Shown here: positions 8,592-15,616 of the stretch, piece by piece | How positions within the stretch are numbered: position 1 is the first letter of the stretch | Layout: each line of letters begins with the position of its first letter | NCBI RefSeq assembly: GCF_000236785.1 | Contig: NZ_AGUF01000040.1 | Span: 62,001 to 126,000 of the forward strand | Source: Achromobacter arsenitoxydans SY8 | Lineage (GTDB): Bacteria > Pseudomonadota > Gammaproteobacteria > Burkholderiales > Burkholderiaceae_B | DNA: 64,000 nt | Direction of reading: 5' to 3' | The notes under the pieces: generated by a model | What the model was told of the DNA's origin: nothing | Seen by the model: only the letters and a program-made list of their open reading frames with translations | The model's database searches: none | Position numbers and translations under genes: made by a program

Positions 8592-8615
8592 CGCGGCGGG
8601 CGACGGCCCGCCGCG
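8592..8615 (+). terminator. GC-rich hairpin after the binding-protein gene
   Basis: A 10-base-pair stem (8592-8601 with 8606-8615) closes a GACG loop 5 bases after the stop codon. There is no clear T tract, so it may be a weak or Rho-assisted terminator, or an mRNA 3' stabiliser. Confidence 0.45.
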
Positions 8616-8648
8616 CTATCCTGGCGGCTTTGGACTCGACGCGCCGAC

Positions 8649-9860
8649 ATGCCGCAAAGCGCCGCCCGCACCATCGAAGGAAGAATCGACCAGCTCCGGC
8701 TTGCAGTGCCCCAGCACCGCAAGAATGTGTTTCTGCGCATCGGCGCCGAAACGATATGGGCCATCGACCTGGACCCGGCCCATATCTCCGACCTGCGCGC
8801 GTGCCACATGAACGGCATCGCCGTCCGCGTGGGGGTATTGGAGGCCGGACACGGGCAGAACCGCTTCTGCTGGGCCGTGCCGGCCCGCGGCAAGCCCATT
8901 CCCCCAATCAGCTATCAGACCGCCCAGCGGCGCAGCGGGCGCGAAGCCGCGATCGGCGGCGCGGTGGGCGCGGCGGCCCTCGGGGCGGCCTGGCTGGCCG
9001 GCCTGGACACCATGGCGCGGATGTTCCTGATGGTGTTTGCGCTGGTTGTCGCCCTGATCGCGCTGATCCTGGCCGGGTACGCCCTGTTCGCCCTCTGGCA
9101 CAACCGCCGCGAGCGTCCGCGGATCCTGGCGGCCGAGGCCCTGTACGACCCCGCGCGGCGGCCCGCCGCCACGCCGGCCGGCCCGCCGTCGCCACCGTCC
9201 CGGCCCGAGCCGGCGGCGCTGCGCGATGAGGGCGCCCCGCCCATTCTGCACGTGCGGGGCCGCCTGGACGGCATCACGCATGAGTCGCGGCACGTGCACA
9301 AGGGCCCCAGCTACGGCCACTATCGTTTTTCCGTCGGCGGCCGGAACTTCATGATGACCGTCGACGAATCGCTGGGCAGCTGGCAACCCTTCCTGGCCCA
9401 GGACGACCGCGTAGAGATGGCCGCCCACGCCAGCCCGGAACCAGGCCAGCCCCATGCCGTCTATGCGTTGCGCAATCTCGAGGACGGGCGCAATTACATG
9501 TGCCACCTGCGGTTCCGCTCGGGCCTGTCCGGCGACACGCCCATCGGCGTCGGCATGAACCAGCGCGGGCCCATGCTCAAGATGATCGGCGCGCTGATGC
9601 TGACGGCATGGCTGATTCTGGTCGGCATTTCCTGGTTCTCGGACGGCGACGCGTCGGCCGGCAATTTCCCCGAAGTGGCGACCTTCATCCTCGCCATGTT
9701 TTTCCTGGTGTGGCTGGGCTTTGCGCTGCCCCTGCTCTGGCTCGACACGCGCTGGCGGATGGGCAGGCCGACCCGGCGCCAGCGGATGACAGAACGCATC
9801 TACGCCATGCTCGACCTGGGCACGCCGTTCGCGCCGACCCGGCGCATCGAAGAAGTGTGA
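8649..9860 (+). CDS. Hypothetical membrane protein
   Basis: A 403-residue protein I do not recognise. The N-terminal 90 residues are soluble. Two adjacent hydrophobic stretches follow (around 95-115, an AIGGAVGAAALGAAWLAG segment, and 123-150, MFLMVFALVVALIALILAGY). A proline/alanine-rich linker comes next (about 165-195), then a soluble domain starting PPILHVRGRLDGITHE that looks like a small beta-rich fold. Two more membrane segments (around 308-328 and 337-362) end the protein. The architecture suggests an inner-membrane protein with a central domain between two hairpins. It overlaps no neighbour, and no function can be assigned. Confidence 0.75.
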   Translation: MPQSAARTIEGRIDQLRLAVPQHRKNVFLRIGAETIWAIDLDPAHISDLRACHMNGIAVRVGVLEAGHGQNRFCWAVPARGKPIPPISYQTAQRRSGREAAIGGAVGAAALGAAWLAGLDTMARMFLMVFALVVALIALILAGYALFALWHNRRERPRILAAEALYDPARRPAATPAGPPSPPSRPEPAALRDEGAPPILHVRGRLDGITHESRHVHKGPSYGHYRFSVGGRNFMMTVDESLGSWQPFLAQDDRVEMAAHASPEPGQPHAVYALRNLEDGRNYMCHLRFRSGLSGDTPIGVGMNQRGPMLKMIGALMLTAWLILVGISWFSDGDASAGNFPEVATFILAMFFLVWLGFALPLLWLDTRWRMGRPTRRQRMTERIYAMLDLGTPFAPTRRIEEV

Positions 9861-9909
9861 CCCGTCCGGCGTATCCTTCCGGAACGCGCCATCGCCGCAG
9901 GAGACTTGC

Positions 9910-10347
9910 ATGACCACGCCCGCCCCGCGCCCCATCGCCGCCACCATCGCCGCCGTCGTGCGCGACGGCCACGTGCTGCTGGTGCGCCGCGCCAACCCGC
10001 CCGACCAGGACCGCTGGGCCTTCCCGGGCGGCAAGATCGACGCCGGCGAACGCCTTGAAGCCGCGGCCGCGCGGGAACTGCTGGAAGAAACCGGCGTAAC
10101 CGCCGAGCCGCTGCGCGTCTTCGACGCCGTGGACGTATTCGACCGTGACGACGCGGGCGCGCTGCGCCGACACTTCATCCTGATCGCGGTGCTGTGCCGC
10201 TGGCGCAGCGGCGAGCCGGTGGCGGGCGACGACGCGCGCGACGCGCGATGGGTGCCGCTGTCCGACCTGGACGGCCATGCGCTCGCAACCAGCTTCGGGG
10301 TGGCGGAACTGGCACACAAGGCCGCGGCGCTCATGGCCGCGGAATAG
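9910..10347 (+). CDS. Nudix hydrolase
   Basis: A 145-residue protein with a complete Nudix box. G41 starts the GX5E unit, E47 follows, and the core RELLEETGV spans residues 55-63. The preceding DRWAFPGGKID segment is typical of ADP-ribose or nucleotide-sugar pyrophosphatases. These enzymes hydrolyse nucleoside diphosphates linked to another moiety using Mg ions. The exact substrate is not evident. The ATG lies 7 bases after CAGGAGAC. The next gene, a small kinase, begins 10 bases downstream. Confidence 0.9.
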   Translation: MTTPAPRPIAATIAAVVRDGHVLLVRRANPPDQDRWAFPGGKIDAGERLEAAAARELLEETGVTAEPLRVFDAVDVFDRDDAGALRRHFILIAVLCRWRSGEPVAGDDARDARWVPLSDLDGHALATSFGVAELAHKAAALMAAE

Positions 10348-10357
10348 ACAACGACAC

Positions 10358-11185
10358 ATGCTCCGATCCCATTCGATGTTCGATTCCTACCTCCAACGCT
10401 GGAACCTCGCGCCCGATGGGGCGCCCATCGTCACTCACGCCGCCCAGTTGCTGCCCGTCCTGCATGAAGGCGCGCCCGCCATGCTGAAGGTGTCGATCGA
10501 GGAAGACGAAAAGCAGGGCGGCGTGCTGATGAACTGGTGGGACGGCCAGGGCGCCGCGCGCGTGCTCGCGCACGACGACGAGGCGATCCTGCTGGAACGC
10601 GCCACAGGCACGCGCTCGCTGGCGCACTATGCGCGCACCGGACGCGACGACGAAGCCACCCGCATCCTCTGCGACGTGCTGAAAGCGCTGCATGCGCCCC
10701 GCGACAAGCCCCTGCCCGCCCTGCGGCCGCTCGAGGAATGGTTCGTGGAACTCTGGCCCATGGCCCGCGCGCACGGCGGCATCCTGGCGGACAGCGCCCG
10801 CCACGCCCGCGCCCTGCTGGACGATCCCCGGGACGTGGCGGTGCTGCACGGCGATGTCCACCACGACAATGTGCTGGACTTCGGCGAGCGCGGCTGGCTG
10901 GTGATCGACCCCAAACGCCTGCACGGCGAACGCGCCTTCGACTACGCGAACATCTTCTGCAACCCGGACCTGTCCGATCCCGTGCCGCCCGTGGCCATCG
11001 TGCCGGGGCAGTTCGAGCGGCGCCTGGAAATCATCGCCGCGCTCTCCGGCCTGGACCGCCGGCGCCTGCTGCGCTGGATCGTCGCGTGGTGCGGCCTGTC
11101 GGCCGTCTGGTACATGGGCGACGGCGACGACGCCGCGATCGACCTGAACATCGCGCGCCAGGCGCAGGCGCTGCTGGACCGGTGA
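10358..11185 (+). CDS. Aminoglycoside phosphotransferase/streptomycin 6-kinase-like small-molecule kinase
   Basis: About 275 residues with a protein-kinase-like APH fold. There is a candidate ATP lysine in AMLKVS (K44), the catalytic loop HGDVHHDN (164-171), and a metal-binding LVIDPK (181-186) in place of DFG. It resembles the streptomycin 6-kinase/hydroxyurea kinase group (PF04655), which phosphorylates small hydroxylated compounds. Many members are housekeeping or of unknown substrate, so resistance should not be assumed. The start at 10358 gives an MLRSHS extension before the conserved MFDSYLQRW, and ATG at 10376 is the alternative. It is probably co-transcribed with the Nudix gene. Confidence 0.8.
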   Translation: MLRSHSMFDSYLQRWNLAPDGAPIVTHAAQLLPVLHEGAPAMLKVSIEEDEKQGGVLMNWWDGQGAARVLAHDDEAILLERATGTRSLAHYARTGRDDEATRILCDVLKALHAPRDKPLPALRPLEEWFVELWPMARAHGGILADSARHARALLDDPRDVAVLHGDVHHDNVLDFGERGWLVIDPKRLHGERAFDYANIFCNPDLSDPVPPVAIVPGQFERRLEIIAALSGLDRRRLLRWIVAWCGLSAVWYMGDGDDAAIDLNIARQAQALLDR

Positions 11186-11247
11186 ATTCAGGTGTGCGGT
11201 AAGGTGTAGGCCCCTCACCCCTTGCCTCTTCATTCCTGGAGTATCGA

Positions 11248-12642
11248 ATGACCGGATTGTTCATCGTGGTGGCGGCGCTGGCGTTCCTGATGCTGGCGGC
11301 GTATCGCGGCTACAGTGTGATTCTGTGCGCGCCCATCGCGGCCATGGGCGCGGTCCTGCTGACCGACCCGTCCGCCCTTGCACCGGTGTTCTCGGGCATC
11401 TTCATGGAGCGCATGGCGGGCTTCGCCAAGCTCTATTTCCCCGTGTTCCTGCTGGGCGCCGTATTCGGCAAGCTCATCGAGCTTTCCGGCTTTTCCCGCG
11501 CCATCGTGCAGGCGGTGCTGCGCCTGATCGGCGCCGAGCGCGCCATTGTGGCTATCGTGCTGGTGTGCGCGGTGTTGACCTACGGCGGCGTGTCGCTGTT
11601 CGTGGTGGTGTTCGCGGTCTATCCGTTTGCCGCCGAGATGTTCCGCCAGGGCGGCATCCCCAAGCGGCTGATGCCGGGCGCGATCGCGCTAGGGGCATTC
11701 ACCTTCACCATGACCGCCCTGCCCGGCACACCGCAGATTCAGAACATCATTCCCACGACGTTCTTCGAAACCACGACCTGGGCCGCGCCCTGGCTGGGGC
11801 TGATCGGCGCCGCGTTCACGCTCAGCGCCGGCATCGCCTACCTGGAATGGCGCCGCAAGCGCGCCGCAGCAGCTGGCGAAACCTACGGCACCGACCTGCG
11901 CAATGAGCCCGCCACGCCGCCCAGCGAGCGCGACCACCATCCGCTGATCGCGCTGCTGCCGCTGGTGGTGGTGGGCGTGATGAACTACCTGTTGACGCGC
12001 TGGATCCCCGGCTGGTATCCGGCCGGCTCCGTGGTGGACCTGCCCGGCCTGCCCAAGCCCCTGCCCGTGCGCGCCGAGGAACAGGTGGCGCTGTGGGCCG
12101 TGATGGGCGCGCTGATTGCCGGCATCGTCACCATCCTGCTGTTCTCGTTCCGCGCCATCAAGGCGCACTTCGCCGAAGGCAGCAAGAGCGCGGTGTCCGG
12201 CGCGCTGCTGGCGTCCATGAACACCGCGGCGGAATATGGCTTTGGCGGCGTCATCGCGGCGCTGCCGGGCTTCCTGCTGGTGGCCGAGGCGCTGAAGGCC
12301 ATTCCCGATCCGCTGGTGGGCGAAGCCATCGCAGTGACCACGCTGGCCGGCATCACGGGGTCGGCCTCGGGCGGCATGAGCATCGCGCTGGCGGCAATGT
12401 CGCAGACCTTCATCGACGGGGCGCTGGCGGCCGGCATACCCATGGATGTGCTGCACCGCGTGGCCGCCATGGCCAGCGGCGGCATGGACACGCTGCCGCA
12501 CAACGGCGCGGTCATCACCCTGCTTGCCGTTACCGGCCTGACGCACCGCCAATCCTACGGCGACATCTTCGCCATCACGGTCATATCGACGCTGTCGGTA
12601 TTCCTGGTGATCGCCGTCTTCTACCTGACCGGCATCGTCTGA
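11248..12642 (+). CDS. GntP-family permease (gluconate/organic acid:H+ symporter type)
   Basis: A 464-residue polytopic inner-membrane protein. Segments such as YGGVSLFVVVFAVYPFAAEMF, FTFTMTALPGTPQIQNIIPT and ASGGMSIALAAMSQ are typical of the GntP/citrate-proton symporter superfamily. It has a central cytoplasmic or loop region (about 190-235) and many hydrophobic stretches. Members carry gluconate, other sugar acids, or 3-hydroxybutyrate-like carboxylates. The substrate is not resolved here. The ATG follows CTGGAG. The 3' end overlaps the convergent LysR gene by 22 bases. The LysR/SDR pair alongside may form part of the same catabolic function. Confidence 0.88.
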   Translation: MTGLFIVVAALAFLMLAAYRGYSVILCAPIAAMGAVLLTDPSALAPVFSGIFMERMAGFAKLYFPVFLLGAVFGKLIELSGFSRAIVQAVLRLIGAERAIVAIVLVCAVLTYGGVSLFVVVFAVYPFAAEMFRQGGIPKRLMPGAIALGAFTFTMTALPGTPQIQNIIPTTFFETTTWAAPWLGLIGAAFTLSAGIAYLEWRRKRAAAAGETYGTDLRNEPATPPSERDHHPLIALLPLVVVGVMNYLLTRWIPGWYPAGSVVDLPGLPKPLPVRAEEQVALWAVMGALIAGIVTILLFSFRAIKAHFAEGSKSAVSGALLASMNTAAEYGFGGVIAALPGFLLVAEALKAIPDPLVGEAIAVTTLAGITGSASGGMSIALAAMSQTFIDGALAAGIPMDVLHRVAAMASGGMDTLPHNGAVITLLAVTGLTHRQSYGDIFAITVISTLSVFLVIAVFYLTGIV

Positions 12643-13532
12643 TCGAAGGCCGCGGCGAACACCCCGGTCAGCCACTGCGTGAAGACGCGCACCCGCGCGG
12701 GCACCTGCCGGTTCTGCGGATACAGCACCGACACCGGCATGGGCGCGGGCGGCGCGTGGGGCAGCACGATCCGCAGGTGACCGGCTGCCAGCTCGCGCTC
12801 GATGCGGTAGCGCGGCACCTGCGCCAGCCCCAGGCCGGCCAGCGCCGCACTGGTGTAGAGCTCGGCGCCCGTCACGCTGACCACCGAACGCGGCCGCACC
12901 AGCACATTGCGCCCGTCCACCGTGAAATCCAGCGGCACCCCGCGACCCGTGGCGCTGGACACGTAGTCCACGGCCCGATGGCCGTCCAGGTCGTCCAGGC
13001 TGGCGGGCACGCCAAAGCGCGCCAGGTAGGCCGGACTGGCCACTGTCACCTGCGGCATCAGCGCGATGCGCTTGCCCGCCAGCGTGGAGTCCTGCGGGAC
13101 GCCCGCGCGCAGCACGCAATCGACCCCCTCGCGGACCAGGTCCACCAAACGGTCGTCCTCGCCCAGGTGCAGCGCAATGCCGGGATGGCGGTCCAGGAAG
13201 TCCGGCAGCCCCGGCATGACGAAGAAGCGGGCCAGCGTGCCCTGCGCGTTGACCCGCAGCAGGCCCTTGGGCGCGGCGTCCAGGAAGGCGCCGTCGGCCT
13301 CTTCCAGGTCCGCCAGCAGGCGCACGCAGCGCTGGTAGTGCGCCTCGCCGTCGTGCGTCAGCCGCACCTGGCGCGTGGTGCGCTCCAGCAGGCGCGCGCC
13401 CAGGCGGGCCTCCATGCGCTTGATCAGGTTGGTGACCGTGGCCCGCGGGATCCGCAGATCTTCGGATGCTTTGGAAAAACTACCGCGCTCCGCGATGCGC
13501 ACAAACACCCGCATTTCCTCGAAACGATCCAT
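12621..13532 (-). CDS. LysR-family transcriptional regulator
   Basis: About 303 residues (start MDRFEEMRVFVRIAERGSF) with the LysR N-terminal helix-turn-helix (FSKASEDLRIPRATVTNLIKR) in the first 60 residues and a CrgA-type effector domain after it (GLLRVNAQGTLARFFVMPGL onwards). An upstream ATG at 13547 would add five residues. It is divergent from an SDR gene, and the shared intergenic region holds a near-perfect 12-base direct repeat that is a candidate binding region. CrgA-group LysR proteins commonly regulate an adjacent divergent oxidoreductase gene. The effector is unknown. Confidence 0.9.
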   Translation of the reverse strand: MDRFEEMRVFVRIAERGSFSKASEDLRIPRATVTNLIKRMEARLGARLLERTTRQVRLTHDGEAHYQRCVRLLADLEEADGAFLDAAPKGLLRVNAQGTLARFFVMPGLPDFLDRHPGIALHLGEDDRLVDLVREGVDCVLRAGVPQDSTLAGKRIALMPQVTVASPAYLARFGVPASLDDLDGHRAVDYVSSATGRGVPLDFTVDGRNVLVRPRSVVSVTGAELYTSAALAGLGLAQVPRYRIERELAAGHLRIVLPHAPPAPMPVSVLYPQNRQVPARVRVFTQWLTGVFAAAFDQTMPVR

Positions 13533-13562
13533 CCCCGCCCCGGCCATTGTTAAAGCAAATGA

Positions 13563-13597
13563 AATTATCTTAGCAAATCAAGGGTAATTATCTTTGC
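13563..13597. promoter_or_regulatory. Direct repeat in LysR/SDR intergenic region, candidate LysR-binding region
   Basis: AATTATCTTAGC (13563-13574) recurs as AATTATCTTTGC (13586-13597) with 11 of 12 bases matching and a 23-base period, about two helical turns. It lies in the AT-rich divergent promoter between the LysR and SDR genes. The repeat is seen; binding is inferred. Confidence 0.45.
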
Positions 13598-13643
13598 GCC
13601 GGAATAGTCGATCATTCGTGTCATCCACTTAACGGAGAACCCC

Positions 13644-14387
13644 ATGAACGACCAAGCCCCCCAACGCGTCGCCCTCGTCACCGGCGGCTCCCGCGGCATC
13701 GGCGCCGCCATCGCGCGCCGGCTGGCCGGCGACGGCTTTGCCGTCGCCATCAATTACGCCGCCAGCGCAGCGGAGGCCGACGCCCTGGCCGACGAACTGC
13801 GCCAGGCCGGCGGACGCGCCCTGGCCGTGCGCGCCGACGTTTCCAAGCCGGCGCAGGTGCGCGCCATGTTCGAGGCCGTGGAGGCCGGCCTGGGCAGGAT
13901 CGACGTGCTGGTCAACAGCGCCGGCGTTTTGCAGGTGCAGCCGCTGGCCGATACCAGCGACGAACTGTACGACCAGACCTTCGACATCAACACCCGCGGC
14001 ACCTTCAACACCCTGCGCGAGGCGGGCGCCCGTCTGGCCGATGGCGGCAGCATCGTCAACGTGTCCAGCACCACCGTCGCGCTCAACCTGCCCGGCTACT
14101 CGGTCTACATCGCCAGCAAGGCGGCCGTAGAGAGTTTTACCCAGGTCTTCGCCAAGGAACTGCGCGGCCGCCGCATCAGGGTCAATGCGGTGGCGCCCGG
14201 CCCCGTCGCCACGGCGCTGTTCTTCAAGGGCAAAAGTCCCGAACTGATCGAGCACTACGCCAAAATGCCCCCGCTGGAACGACTGGGCGAGCCCGAGGAC
14301 ATCGCCGGCATCGTATCGTTCCTGGCGGGCCCCGACAGCGGCTGGGTAAACGGCCAAATCCTGCGCGCCAACGGCGGCGTCGCCTGA
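13644..14387 (+). CDS. SDR family oxidoreductase (3-oxoacyl-ACP reductase-like)
   Basis: A 247-residue classical short-chain dehydrogenase. TGGSRGIG is at residues 13-20, NSAG at 91-94, and the catalytic Tyr155 and Lys159 lie in YIASK. The C-terminal GWVNGQILRANGGVA is the usual FabG-like ending. It would act on a carbonyl or alcohol substrate with NAD(P)H. The ATG follows ACGGAG. Divergence from a CrgA-type LysR gene suggests LysR-controlled, inducible expression. A rho-independent terminator follows, so it is probably a single-gene transcript. Confidence 0.9.
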   Translation: MNDQAPQRVALVTGGSRGIGAAIARRLAGDGFAVAINYAASAAEADALADELRQAGGRALAVRADVSKPAQVRAMFEAVEAGLGRIDVLVNSAGVLQVQPLADTSDELYDQTFDINTRGTFNTLREAGARLADGGSIVNVSSTTVALNLPGYSVYIASKAAVESFTQVFAKELRGRRIRVNAVAPGPVATALFFKGKSPELIEHYAKMPPLERLGEPEDIAGIVSFLAGPDSGWVNGQILRANGGVA

Positions 14388-14441
14388 TTTTTTTTCGCGC
14401 GCGGCCGCCGCGCCGCGCCGCCTGCTCATCCCTACGCACGA

Positions 14442-14468
14442 GCCCGCCAGTCCTGGCGGGCGTTTCTT
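14442..14468 (+). terminator. Rho-independent terminator after the SDR gene
   Basis: The stem GCCCGCCA/TGGCGGGC (14442-14449 with 14454-14461) has a GTCC loop and is followed by GTTTCTT. It lies about 55 bases after the SDR stop codon and separates that gene from rpfF. Confidence 0.75.
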
Positions 14469-14707
14469 GCGCCGCCCCGCGCGGCGCGAGTTCATTGAAG
14501 CCCTCATCCGTTCTACCCATGGCGGCATCGACTGATGGGGGGAGGCGTCAACGCCGTTTCTCAAAATTCCGCTTTGCGCGCTCGGGACTTTGATTTACGG
14601 ATAAGTCTGGCCAGTTGGACGAGGTTTGCATGAGACGGAGACCGGAAGGTGTGGTTTAGCCTGACCCGGCAGTACTCCGACTCACCTTGATCGATTGGAC
14701 GAAAGCA
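14469..14707 (+). other. Gene-free region containing the rpfF promoter
   Basis: About 240 bases without a supported gene between the SDR terminator and rpfF. The second half (14560-14700) is less GC-rich than the surroundings and must hold the rpfF promoter and leader. I could not pick a convincing -35/-10 pair. The open frame on the opposite strand is a shadow of rpfF. Confidence 0.5.
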
Positions 14708-15592
14708 ATGAATCAACTCATTCATCCGGACTGCCATCCCTTCACCGCAGCAGGCAATCTGAAGCAGATCTCCGCGTATTACGAGGAGGGACGCCGCGTC
14801 ATGTGGATGATGCTGCGCGCGCAACCGCGCCCGTGCTTTAACCTGGAACTGATCGACGAGATCATGACCCTGGCGCGCGCCGCCAAGGATTCCGGCCTGC
14901 CCATCGACTTCTGGGTCACGGGCTCGCTGGTGCCGCAGATCTACAACGTCGGCGGCGACCTCAACTTCTTCGCCGAGGCCATCCGCACGGGCAAGCGCGA
15001 AGCGCTCCGGGCCTACGCCCGGGCTTGCGTCGACTGCGTCCATGCCGCCACGCGCGGCTTCGACACCGGCGCCATCTCGCTGGCCATGATCGAAGGCACC
15101 GCGCTGGGCGGCGGCTTCGAGGCCGCGCTGGCCCACCACTTCGTGCTGGCGCAGAACAACGCCCGCATGGGCTTCCCGGAAATGGCGTTCAACCTGTTCC
15201 CCGGCATGGGCGGCTATTCGCTGGTGGCGCGGCGCTCGGGCATGAAGCTGGCCGAAGAACTGATCGGCTCGGGCGAGTCGCACACCGCCGAGTGGTTCCA
15301 TGCCCGCGGCCTGGTGGACGTGGTGTTCGAGCCGGGCGACGCCTTCAAGGCCACGCGCACGTTCATGGACGTCATGCGGCCCAAGCTCAACGGCATGCGC
15401 GCCATGCTGCGGGCGCGCCAGCGCGTGCTGAGCCTGTCGCGCTCCGAACTGATGGACATTACCGAAGACTGGGTCGAGGCCGCGTTCTCGATCGACCCCA
15501 AGGACCGCGCCTACATGGAGCGGCTGGTGATTGCGCAGAACCGCCGCAGCTCGGTCAACACGGAGTCCGGGGAAGTGGCCACGATGCACTGA
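14708..15592 (+). CDS. rpfF: BDSF/DSF signal synthase RpfF (crotonase superfamily)
   Basis: A 294-residue enoyl-CoA hydratase/crotonase-like protein. The two glutamates that act in RpfF catalysis are present in the expected contexts: E138 in GGGFEAAL and E158 in MGFPEMAFNLFPGMGGYS. RpfF dehydrates a 3-hydroxyacyl-ACP and releases the cis-2-unsaturated fatty acid (BDSF, cis-2-dodecenoic acid, in Burkholderia-type systems) used as a quorum signal. The N-terminal FWVTGSLVPQIYNVGGDLNFF region is also RpfF-like, unlike catabolic hydratases. The start was set at ATG 14708; a TTG at 14687 would add seven residues. Convergent to an RpfR receptor gene 24 bases away, which supports the assignment strongly. 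Confidence 0.9.
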   Translation: MNQLIHPDCHPFTAAGNLKQISAYYEEGRRVMWMMLRAQPRPCFNLELIDEIMTLARAAKDSGLPIDFWVTGSLVPQIYNVGGDLNFFAEAIRTGKREALRAYARACVDCVHAATRGFDTGAISLAMIEGTALGGGFEAALAHHFVLAQNNARMGFPEMAFNLFPGMGGYSLVARRSGMKLAEELIGSGESHTAEWFHARGLVDVVFEPGDAFKATRTFMDVMRPKLNGMRAMLRARQRVLSLSRSELMDITEDWVEAAFSIDPKDRAYMERLVIAQNRRSSVNTESGEVATMH

Positions 15593-15593
15593 C

Positions 15594-15611
15594 CCGGCGG
15601 CGCGCCGCCGG
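15594..15611. terminator. Perfect GC palindrome between the convergent rpfF and rpfR genes
   Basis: An 18-base perfect palindrome (arms CCGGCGGCG and CGCCGCCGG) occupies the 24-base gap between the two stop codons. It can form a hairpin on either transcript and probably acts as a shared bidirectional terminator. There is no strong T tract on either side. Confidence 0.45.
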
Positions 15612-15616
15612 TTGCG

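Noticed and set aside
10358-11185. Antibiotic resistance role for the APH-like kinase
   Set aside because: The fold alone does not show it. Members of PF04655 have many substrates, and no resistance-associated mobile elements are nearby.
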